This document shows positions 1 to 7,000 of a stretch of 11,674 nt of DNA, piece by piece. Numbering within the stretch: position 1 is the first letter of the stretch; each line of letters begins with the position of its first letter. A model generated the notes under the pieces. That model was not told the DNA's origin and did no database searches. It worked only from the letters and a program-made list of their open reading frames with translations. The translations under genes and the position numbers were made by a program. This stretch comes from Saprospiraceae bacterium (GTDB lineage Bacteria > Bacteroidota > Bacteroidia > Chitinophagales > Saprospiraceae): the NCBI GenBank assembly GCA_014379065.1, contig JACMMM010000243.1, positions 1-11,674 of the forward strand. Direction: 5' to 3'.

Positions 1-27
1 ACTCAAGCTTATTTCTTTGAGGGATGA
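1..27 (+). CDS. possible C-terminal tail of an upstream gene (partial)
   Basis: The frame beginning at base 1 reads eight codons (TQAYFFEG) and stops at TGA 25-27. That TGA overlaps the ATG of the hydrolase (24-26) as ATGA, a common arrangement for translationally coupled genes. Eight codons are far too few to identify a product, and any frame could be open over this distance by chance. The call rests only on the overlap geometry. Confidence 0.25.
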   Translation, partial: TQAYFFEG

Positions 28-923
28 AACGTAAATCTCGCGCCCGCAAATTCTTCCGCCGCATGGCTTATGTCTTGCTTGCCATCCTGCTCGTCTGGAT
101 CATAGCCGTCCAATCCGGCTGTTTTTCCATGCGAACGTCAGATGCCGAATGGGCAAAAAAGTTGCAGCAAAAGGGCCAATCCATTGCCCCTAAATTTCTG
201 GATATTGTAGATAAAAATGGCCGCCGCATTCATGCTGTGGCCATTTCTGCGTCCGATACACTTCCATTGGCAGTGTTGGTACATGGCTCTCCCGGCTCGT
301 CGGATGCCTACCTTGACTATCTCGGCGACACAATGCTTACTCGAAAGGCTCGGTTGGTGGCGGTTGACCGCCCAGGCTTTGGCCACACCGAAGGCTTTGT
401 AAAACCTGAGCCATCGCTTGATGCTCAAGCTGCTGCTGTTCAAGCCATTGCAAACCAACTTGCTCCGCATGAAAAAGTCTTACTGGTTGGCCATTCCTTG
501 GGAGGCCCCGTCATTGCGCGTTTTGCAATGGATTATCCTGAGCAAACAGCAGGACTGGTCATCGTCGCTGGTTCCATTGATCCTGTACAAGAAGAACACC
601 CTTGGTGGCAATCAGTCGTGGATGTTCCACCCGTCAAATGGCTCACACCCAAGGCTTTGTGGACAAGTAATGCTGAAATAATTCCCTTGAAAAAAGAATT
701 GGAGAAAATGCTTCCGCTATGGCCATGCATAACTTGTCCAGTGCGTATTATTCACGCAGTGAACGACTGCCTCGTGCCAGTGGCCAATGTGGATTTTGCC
801 AAAAAGATGTTGGTGAATTGCCCGGATCTGAAAGTTGAAATCCTTCCTGATGGAGACCACTTTATTTTGTGGAGCCGTGAGGAAAAGATCGCAGCAACCT
901 TGGAGTCATTGCTTCATAAATAG
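24..923 (+). CDS. membrane-anchored alpha/beta-fold hydrolase
   Basis: This 299-residue protein is a probable serine hydrolase of the alpha/beta-hydrolase fold; the substrate cannot be predicted. A basic N-terminus (residues 1-13, rich in K and R) precedes one hydrophobic segment at about 14-32, so the catalytic domain is probably tethered on the periplasmic side. The oxyanion-hole motif HGSPG starts at H87, the nucleophile elbow is GHSLGG with S158, the likely acid is D248 (in VNDCLVP), and the catalytic histidine is H279 (in GDHF). All are in the right order and spacing. A C-x-x-C pair (C235, C238) just before the strand leading to the acid, plus C249, could form a disulfide outside the cytoplasm; this is inference. 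C33 follows the hydrophobic segment, but residue -3 is Gln, so a lipobox is doubtful. The gene converges on the deacetylase, 17 nt from stop to stop. Confidence 0.88.
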   Translation: MKRKSRARKFFRRMAYVLLAILLVWIIAVQSGCFSMRTSDAEWAKKLQQKGQSIAPKFLDIVDKNGRRIHAVAISASDTLPLAVLVHGSPGSSDAYLDYLGDTMLTRKARLVAVDRPGFGHTEGFVKPEPSLDAQAAAVQAIANQLAPHEKVLLVGHSLGGPVIARFAMDYPEQTAGLVIVAGSIDPVQEEHPWWQSVVDVPPVKWLTPKALWTSNAEIIPLKKELEKMLPLWPCITCPVRIIHAVNDCLVPVANVDFAKKMLVNCPDLKVEILPDGDHFILWSREEKIAATLESLLHK

Positions 924-940
924 CATGGACAAATTCGCGC

Positions 941-1561
941 TTAATCAGTGGCAGCTACTTTTTCAAACCGCCAGCCCTCACTTTTCAGTTTTTCTAAAAC
1001 CTTAGGCAGTGCAAAACGCATCCTTGTTTCAGCTTTCAAGCTATCGTGAAAAAGGACAATAGAGCCTGGCTGAATATTGTCCAACACATTTTGCAGGCAT
1101 TGTTCGGGAGAAATTTTCGGGTCAAAATCTCCGCTGAGCACGTCCCACATCACGATGCGGTAATGGGATTTCAGCAAGCGCGTTTGCGAAGGTTTCAAGG
1201 CGCCATAAGGCGGGCGAAACAATGGGCTTGGCACCATTTCAGCACAGCGCTCCACGTTTTCCAGATAGTCAGAAGTGTCTGTTTTCCAACCTTTTAAGTG
1301 GTTGAAAGTATGGTTTCCGACGGCATGGCCTTCAGCTAAAATTTGTTGGAAAATGTCGGGGTGTTTTCGAACATTGTCCCCGACACAAAAAAACGTGGCT
1401 TTTGCCCCATAAGCACGGAGCGTATCCAAAACCCAAGGCGTGGCCTCGGGAATTGGCCCATCGTCGAAGGTAAGGAAAATCATTTTTTCCGATGTGGGGA
1501 CATGCCACATATAGCTGGGCAAGAGGTTTTGGAGGAGGCGGGGCGTTTTTGAAAGGTACAT
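941..1561 (-). CDS. polysaccharide deacetylase, NodB/carbohydrate esterase 4 family
   Basis: This 206-residue protein is close to a bare NodB domain. Enzymes of this metal-dependent family remove N- or O-acetyl groups from peptidoglycan, chitin oligomers or other glycans. All five family motifs are visible: TFDDGP (catalytic base D33, metal ligand D34), HTFNH (metal ligands H84 and H88), RPPYG (R116-G120), WDV (W139-D140) and LFHDS (H172). No signal peptide or membrane helix is apparent; the N-terminus is a short amphipathic stretch. The protein is therefore either cytoplasmic or exported by another route, and the glycan substrate is unknown. The ATG at 1559-1561 gives the usual length for short bacteroidete members, and there is no extra in-frame domain upstream. 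It is divergent from gltX and converges with the hydrolase, so it is probably transcribed alone. Confidence 0.9.
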   Translation of the reverse strand: MYLSKTPRLLQNLLPSYMWHVPTSEKMIFLTFDDGPIPEATPWVLDTLRAYGAKATFFCVGDNVRKHPDIFQQILAEGHAVGNHTFNHLKGWKTDTSDYLENVERCAEMVPSPLFRPPYGALKPSQTRLLKSHYRIVMWDVLSGDFDPKISPEQCLQNVLDNIQPGSIVLFHDSLKAETRMRFALPKVLEKLKSEGWRFEKVAATD

Positions 1562-1622
1562 CAGTAAGAATCCGTTTTAGCAATCGAATCGGTGTGCTGT
1601 TTGCTGTGCACATACCGTGAGT

Positions 1623-1661
1623 TTGCGAAACCCAAGTTTTCGCAAGACAGGTGTTCGCAAG
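1623..1661. repeat. inverted repeat TTGCGAAA/TTTCGCAA with a third direct copy
   Basis: TTGCGAAA (1623-1630) is the exact reverse complement of TTTCGCAA (1638-1645), separated by 7 nt. TTCGCAAG recurs at 1639-1646 and 1654-1661. The three half-sites are about 15-16 nt apart. This could be a regulator-binding array or a small hairpin in the shared promoter region, or chance; no regulator is identified. Confidence 0.4.
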
Positions 1662-1736
1662 CAAAAGGTTGGGTATCCCAATTGCGCCAGAATCCGACAA
1701 GTTGACAAGTCGTCGGTCTTCCTCCCAGAAAACTGT

Positions 1737-1744
1737 TATTTTTG
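1737..1744 (+). promoter_or_regulatory. candidate -7 element for gltX
   Basis: TATTTTTG matches the Bacteroidota primary sigma consensus TAnnTTTG, about 108 nt upstream of the gltX start. A properly spaced -33 TTTG is not obvious: the nearest TTG, at 1702-1704, is too far upstream. It is a weak candidate only. Confidence 0.2.
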
Positions 1745-1852
1745 CGGCTTGTTCACGAAGCGCGACGGCTCGACATTATTCGGTCGCCGCGCATTTTTTT
1801 CAAACCAAGCCCCGCAAGACCACTGAATCTTAAACTTTAAATCAAACTTTCT

Positions 1853-3364
1853 GTGGTCCGCGTAAGATTTGCTCCTTCTCCCACTGGCGCGCTGCACATC
1901 GGCGGTGTGCGCACGGCGTTGTACAATTACCTGTTAGCTCGGCAACAGGGTGGCACTTTTATCCTCCGTATCGAGGATACGGATCAGGGCCGTTATGTGC
2001 CCGGTGCAGAAGATTACATCATCGAATCCTTGCGTTGGGTGGGCGTGATTCCCGACGAAGGCGTGGGCTTCGGAGGCGACGAGGGCCCTTACCGTCAGAG
2101 CGACCGCAAAGAAATTTACCAGAAGTATGCGCATGAACTTGTACAGCGCGGCCATGCCTATTATGCTTTTGATACGCCTTTAGAGTTGGAAAATCGCCGC
2201 CAGGCCGAAGAGCATTTCACCTACAACCATCTGACACGTAGCGCTTTGATCAACAGTTTGACAATTGGGGAAGAAGTGTCAAAACGCCGAATTGCCACAG
2301 GCGAGTCCTTTGTAATTCGCCTGAAGGTGATGCCCGGACGAAGTATCCACATCCAGGACCTGATCCGTGGCGATGTGGTTTTTGAGAGCAGCGAATTGGA
2401 TGACAAGGTGCTCTTGAAAGCCGACGGGATGCCAACTTACCACCTAGCCAACATCGTGGACGACCACCTGATGCGCATTACGCACGTGATACGCGGGGAA
2501 GAATGGCTGCCCAGCACGGCACACCACGTTTTGCTCTATGAGGGCTTTGGTTGGGAGGCAACGATGCCAAAATTTTCGCACCTGCCCTTGATTATGAAAC
2601 CTTTCGGGAACGGCAAATTGAGCAAACGCGACGGGGCCAAATTTGGCATCCCGGTGTTTCCGCTTGCTTGGAAAGGCGAAACTGCTGAAGAAAGTTTTGA
2701 CGGATTCCGCGAAGTGGGCTTTTTGCCAGGGGCGGTGGTCAATTTCCTTGCATTGCTTGGATGGCACCCGGGCGGCGATGAGGACATATTCTCGATGGAG
2801 GAGTTGATTCAACTTTTTTCTATTGAACATATCGGGAAGGGCGGGGCACGATTTGACTACGAAAAAGCAAAATCCTTTAACCAAAAGTACATCCATGCTA
2901 TGGACGATGCAGCATTGGCAACCCTCGTCCGACCACTCGTCGAGGCCAAGGGATATCAGGTTTCTGATGCTTTTTTGTCAAGGGCAATTTCATTGATGAA
3001 GGAACGTGTGACGTTTTTGACAGATTTTGTCGAAACGGGATATTACCTCTTTGAGCCAGTGCGTGTATACGACGAGGAGACCTTGCAAAAACGTTGGAAT
3101 GGCGACATAGCGGCAGTTTTTGCCGAATTGACAGAAAAATTCGCTACTTTTGATCTGTTTAAGGCACCAGATCTGGAAGAAGCGGTGAAAGCGTTCATCC
3201 AAGAAAAGGGCATGAAGCCCGGCGATATTTTGCCTTTGTTGCGCATTGCCCTCGTGGGTACGATGAAAGGACCTGCCGTGTTTGAGACCGCTGAGGTGTT
3301 GGGACGGGAGGAGACCGTGGCGCGGTTGAAGCGGATGATGGATAATCAAAGCGTTAAAAGTTAA
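1853..3364 (+). CDS. gltX: glutamyl-tRNA synthetase
   Basis: GltX attaches glutamate to tRNA-Glu with ATP in the cytoplasm. In organisms lacking GlnRS it can also charge tRNA-Gln for GatCAB; which applies here cannot be told from the window. The protein has 503 residues, normal for bacterial GltX. The class I signature is at the N-terminus (RFAPSPTG followed by HIGG, H15-G18), and the KMSKS-type loop is KLSKR at residues 255-259. The tRNA-binding segment around GEEWLPST is present, followed by the helical anticodon-binding C-terminal half. GTG at 1853 is the best start: an in-frame TAA lies at 1838-1840, no ATG or other standard start intervenes, and the family's N-terminal strand VRVRFAPSP begins directly after it. 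No strong Shine-Dalgarno is present, as is usual in Bacteroidota. The stop at 3362-3364 abuts the first hairpin repeat. Confidence 0.97.
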   Translation: MVRVRFAPSPTGALHIGGVRTALYNYLLARQQGGTFILRIEDTDQGRYVPGAEDYIIESLRWVGVIPDEGVGFGGDEGPYRQSDRKEIYQKYAHELVQRGHAYYAFDTPLELENRRQAEEHFTYNHLTRSALINSLTIGEEVSKRRIATGESFVIRLKVMPGRSIHIQDLIRGDVVFESSELDDKVLLKADGMPTYHLANIVDDHLMRITHVIRGEEWLPSTAHHVLLYEGFGWEATMPKFSHLPLIMKPFGNGKLSKRDGAKFGIPVFPLAWKGETAEESFDGFREVGFLPGAVVNFLALLGWHPGGDEDIFSMEELIQLFSIEHIGKGGARFDYEKAKSFNQKYIHAMDDAALATLVRPLVEAKGYQVSDAFLSRAISLMKERVTFLTDFVETGYYLFEPVRVYDEETLQKRWNGDIAAVFAELTEKFATFDLFKAPDLEEAVKAFIQEKGMKPGDILPLLRIALVGTMKGPAVFETAEVLGREETVARLKRMMDNQSVKS

Positions 3365-3365
3365 T

Positions 3366-3496
3366 TGATTGACGATTGACGAATATATGATTGTTGATTT
3401 TTGATGTTTCCTCACTTAGCAGCTAGACATCAATAATTCTGAATTCAGCCATCCACATCAAAAATCAACAATCATGTATTCGTCAATCATCAATCA
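3366..3496. repeat. long inverted repeat built of 7-nt words (hairpin 1)
   Basis: The arms 3366-3407 and 3455-3496 are reverse complements over 42 bp with two mismatches, separated by 47 nt. The left arm is made of near-tandem heptamers: TTGATTG (3365), ACGATTG (3372), ATGATTG (3387), TTGATTT (3394) and TTGATGT (3401), with one 8-nt step between 3379 and 3386. It begins one base after the gltX stop. No T-tract follows the right arm, so it is not a canonical intrinsic terminator, although a transcript across it would fold strongly and could stabilise or end the gltX message. No transposase or clear target-site duplication is seen. Confidence 0.85.
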
Positions 3497-3565
3497 GAAT
3501 ATTCAGAGTGTTCAAATTTTAATGCAAGAAAAGTGGCCGGAATGGCCTTTTGGATTACAACAAAT

Positions 3566-3772
3566 ATGAGCAAATCAAAAAACACCAAGCCTGCTCCAAA
3601 ACCCACCCCCAAAACTTCCACCGAAGCAAAAGACCTGAAAAAAGTCAGCCTCCATGTCAATGAATTTGGCGAGATTGTCCGTGACATAAAGACGGAGGAC
3701 ATCAATGCGTTTTTGGACAAAAATGTGCCAGACAAGAAGTTTTTAGAAAGTGATGAAACAATGAAGCGATAA
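3566..3772 (+). CDS. small lysine-rich hypothetical protein
   Basis: This 68-residue protein has no function I can assign. The N-terminal third is a basic, proline/threonine-rich, probably disordered tail (residues 1-25, with a K-P-A-P-K-P-T-P type run). It is followed by a compact amphipathic part, VNEFGEIVRDI then INAFLDKNV then DKKF, which looks like a short strand-helix unit. The motif resembles short conserved hypothetical proteins I recall from Bacteroidota, but I could not check this. ATG 3566 is preferred over GTG 3533 and ATG 3542. It has an A-rich leader, and the upstream starts would add a hydrophobic segment (AFWITTN) unlike the rest. The final codons (Met-Lys-Arg-stop) lie inside the left arm of hairpin 2. 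No membrane segment or signal peptide is present, so it is likely cytoplasmic. Confidence 0.6.
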   Translation: MSKSKNTKPAPKPTPKTSTEAKDLKKVSLHVNEFGEIVRDIKTEDINAFLDKNVPDKKFLESDETMKR

Positions 3773-3834
3773 AGTGATGAAGTGATTTGGATTCACTTTG
3801 GCCAGATATTGGATGCATCACTTTATCGCTTCAT
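3761..3834. repeat. inverted repeat built of 8-nt words (hairpin 2)
   Basis: The arms 3761-3779 and 3816-3834 are perfect reverse complements over 19 bp, with a 36-nt loop. The loop holds a smaller 6-bp hairpin (3780-3785 with 3793-3798). The left arm reads as octamers ATGAAGCG, ATAAAGTG, ATGAAGTG. The TAA at 3770-3772 that ends the small gene lies inside the arm, so the repeat supplies the coding end. It may act as a transcript end or stability element before the giant gene, but there is no clean T-tract after it. Confidence 0.8.
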
Positions 3835-3866
3835 CATTTTATCACTTCATTACTTTACCGCTTCAT
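3819..3866. repeat. three tandem 16-bp repeats
   Basis: CACTTTATCGCTTCAT (3819-3834), CATTTTATCACTTCAT (3835-3850) and TACTTTACCGCTTCAT (3851-3866) are contiguous and differ at a few positions. On the minus strand each is a pair of octamers of the ATRAAGYG kind, the same word as in the left arm of hairpin 2. The left arm can therefore pair with more than one of the three units. They end 59 nt before the giant gene's ATG. Confidence 0.8.
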
Positions 3867-3925
3867 AATAATCATTTGAACAAACACAAAGCGCTGCTTG
3901 CGCCTTTGAAACCCAACCCGTCCGT

Positions 3926-4015
3926 ATGACAAACCGGTTACACAAATTTTTACGGGCAACGCCATTCTGTGTGGGTCTTTGCCTCTTTTTGCTTCCCACT
4001 AGTTGGCTGAAAGCC
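3926..4015 (+). other. signal peptide of the giant protein
   Basis: Residues 1-30 have a basic N-region (R4, K7, R10), a hydrophobic core at about 14-24 and a small-residue cleavage site L-K-A before Q31. This fits Sec export and supports ATG 3926 as the start. An upstream extension would displace this signal from the N-terminus. Confidence 0.85.
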
Positions 4016-7000
4016 CAACCTGATTTTTTCAATTTCAGTTACAATGGGCCTACCACGCTCTCTGTTGACGCCACATGCAATTCCATGTTGCAGGGCAATG
4101 TGCCCGACCCGGTGGTGACTTCCACCATGGGTTTTCCCATAACTATGTCCATGTTTGACGCTGCGGCTTCAGGATTTCCGTACAATTACACGTTCATTGC
4201 TGGCGACCTAGCGCATGTTTATTGGTTTGTAAAAGACAACATGGGGCACTCGTACACCTACGAGTATTTCATCAATTTTGTGGACAACACGCCACCTACT
4301 TTCAATCTAACGGGCGTTTTGGACACCCTCGAATTTAGCTCCAGTGCGCAAGTGCCTCCACAGACCGCCCTTCCTATGTTGGACAACTGTACGGGCGTCC
4401 TGAAAGATACTTTTTACCAAACAACTCCACCCCCGCTCTGCCAGAGCGGCACCTTCACACGAACTTGGAAGGCCACCGATCTGAACAGCAACACAGCTGT
4501 TTTTACCCAAACGATCATCATTTACAAAGACACCCTCCCGCCGCAGATTACAGGCTACCCGCTTAGCGGCTCGGCATCTTGCAAACAATTGGCGACGGCC
4601 TACCCGGCTTGGCGCGCTTTGCAGATCGCCACCTTCGCGGCCACCGATGCCTCGGGGGTCAATTCCCTGATAAACAACGCTCCCGTCTCCTTTCCGCCCG
4701 GCTGTAAAGTGCCACTCACGGTAAAGTTTTGGGCCATTGACAATTGCATGATCCAACAAATCGTGTCAGTCACGTTCTCTACTTCCGATTTGGAAGGCCC
4801 GGTGATCGTAAAGCCGCCCAAGGACACCGTGGCCTACTGCTCACAAAGCGACAACGAGCTGACAAAACTCCGGGAATGGATCAGTACTAAAGCCTATTCA
4901 CAGGCCTTCGATTCCTGCTCTTTTCCGCTTACCTATATCATGAAAATAGGTGGCGTAACAAAGGACTCGGCACAGGTGGTAGCGGCATTTTTGGCATCAT
5001 TTGCCGGAGGTTGCAGTACACAAACCGTTGGAAATCAAATGTTTAGCAAGGTACATGGCTTGGTTTCGGTTGATTTGTCTGTGAAGGACGCCTGTGGCAA
5101 TGAGACGCTTATGGGTAATGTTGACTTTGGCGCGAGAGACACCTTGCGGCCTGTGATCACGGGGTTCAACATGGAGGAACAATGTGGCGGAGGCAATGAT
5201 CAAACCGCGCTGCAAAGCTGGATAAATGCCCACGGAAATGCCACAGTAGTAGACGATTGCTCCAATTTTACGTGGACGAATTTTACTTTCACAACTTCCA
5301 ATGGGCAATCGGGAGCGGGCAATTTCAATGCCGGCCCATACCCCACCGTGCTGGCAAACAACTGCACTTGGTTTACCGATGTGACCTTTCGCGCTACCGA
5401 CGATTGTGGTAACAGCAACACGGTCACTTTGCGATGGAGCATTATTGATACGCAAGCCCCCACTTTCACGGGCTTACAGCCAAGCATCACGGTTTATTGC
5501 CCAAATCCCCTACCAACGATCCCCGCTGCCACCGTCAGCGATAATTGTGATGCGAACGTAAACGTCACATTTTCAAGGGTTTTTAAAGACAGCCTGTGTG
5601 ACGGTTCTTACACGGTGCTCACCACTTGGACGGCTACTGACGACTGCGGCAGAACGGCTTCCGCTACGCAAAACATCTTTGTGAGCGATACCACGCGCCC
5701 TGTTTTCACGCTCGTTCCCGCGAACAAAACCTTCCGCTGCGACACGTTTGTATTGCCGCCCGTCCCGGTCATGGGCCTGAACATCATGGCGACTGACATT
5801 TGCAGCCCTGTGGTGAGCATTTCTACGGCAACCAACTCATTTCAAAACCCGGACCCCGCTTCCTGCGGCCATTATACCTACAATATTGTCCGCACTTTTA
5901 CCGCTTCCGACGAATGCGGCAACACGCGCACAGCGACCCAAACCATCTCTGTAATAGACAATCTTGGCCCTGTACCAGGCGGTATTTTGGACACTACGGC
6001 CTTATGCAGTGCGCTCGCACCTTTCCCTGCACCCGTGCCCATTGCGACCGACGCTTGCAGCGGACTTACCGCCACACCGACGAAAACGGGCCAAACGATC
6101 ATGCCCGGCCTTTGCACGGGCCAATATACCATCACAGTGCATTGGTCGGCCAGCGATGCGTGTGGCAACAGCACAACTTTCAACCAAATCGTACACGTCA
6201 TTGATACCGTGCCGCCAACGCTGGTAAATATACCTGCCAATATTACCGTGGAATGCGACGCTATCCCCGCTGCACCGAACAACAACACGTTCAACGCAGC
6301 CGACAATTGCGACAATGCGGTAACGGTGAACCTCGTTCAGTCCGAAATCAGAAACCCCGACACGACTGCTTGCGATCACTGGACCAACTACACCGTGAAG
6401 CGTGTCTGGACAGCTACCGACAATTGCGGCAACACCCGAAGTTATACCCAACTCATTCAAATAGAAGATACCACGCCGCCCACCATCGTGCCGCCCTCCG
6501 CGATGATGTTCTCCAACGACTTGGGTGATTGTGGCGCAGACGTGACGATCCCTGGGCCACTCTCAGCGACGGATATATGCAGTGAACAGGCGACCAATGT
6601 GATGATCATGGATATGAAACCCATGGTAAAGTCAGGGCCTGGGCCCAACTCTACTACACCCGTGGCGACCATGACCTTCCAATTGACCTCGCCCAATCTG
6701 CCGCCGTTCCAGCCCGTTGCTGGTGGTGTTGTTTTGAAAATTATTTTGGAAAATGCCGACGCAGAGGATACCTCTGAGTATTTCAATATTTATGACGAAA
6801 ACAACGTATGGCTAGGCAATGCAGGTACGAATTCTCAATGCGGTAACAAGACGACCAGTTTTTTCGTCACGCCTGCTCAGGTAAATAATTGGTTGTCTGA
6901 CGGTGTCGCAAACTTCAGAGCTGTGCCAAAGGGTACAGGTGCATTTGCTTGCAATCTTGTTTGTGCCCCGCTTGTCAGCAAGATGACCGCTCGTTTGGAA

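Larger units (their letters stand above)
1562..1852. promoter_or_regulatory. divergent intergenic region between deacetylase and gltX
   Basis: These 291 nt must hold the promoters of both divergent genes. Two overlapping plus-strand reading frames here (1617-1826 and 1651-1833) have no recognisable protein character and are treated as non-coding. The structure seen is a TTGCGAAA/TTTCGCAA inverted repeat with an extra half-site, and one match to the Bacteroidota -7 element, both listed separately. No tRNA or riboswitch fold was recognised by eye. Confidence 0.6.

Noticed and set aside
108..122. Lipoprotein signal (cysteine 33) in the alpha/beta hydrolase
   Set aside because: The sequence before the cysteine is V-Q-S-G, with Gln at -3 where Leu or Val is expected; a plain membrane anchor fits better.
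1617..1833. Two overlapping plus-strand frames (69 and 60 codons) upstream of gltX
   Set aside because: They have no domain-like pattern, overlap each other in different frames, and fill the divergent promoter region.
2444..2896. 150-codon minus-strand open frame inside gltX
   Set aside because: It lies fully antisense to the conserved KMSKS region of gltX and has no protein-like features of its own.
3366..3496. Hairpin 1 as a canonical rho-independent terminator
   Set aside because: The stem is long and AT-rich with a 47-nt loop and no T-tract after it. A role in message ending or stability remains possible.
3366..3496. Hairpin 1 as an insertion sequence or MITE
   Set aside because: There is no transposase, no clear target-site duplication, and the arms nearly fill the element. 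The internal 7-nt word periodicity is not typical of terminal inverted repeats.
3533..3565. GTG 3533 or ATG 3542 as start of the small gene
   Set aside because: They add a hydrophobic stretch unlike the rest of the protein. ATG 3566 has a better A-rich leader and begins the basic tail directly.
3819..3866. Tandem 16-bp repeats as a CRISPR array
   Set aside because: The units are contiguous with no spacers, are too short, and are degenerate; no cas gene is nearby.
4997..5455. 152-codon minus-strand open frame
   Set aside because: It is antisense to HYR modules 4-5 with no recognisable motif; a shadow of the coding strand. The same holds for 6002-6460, 4307-4759 and 10132-10557.
5878..6315. 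145-codon minus-strand open frame inside the giant gene
   Set aside because: It is antisense to HYR modules 7-9; its repeated valine/serine-rich pattern mirrors the plus-strand repeats. No independent domain or leader is visible, and the sense frame is clearly coding.
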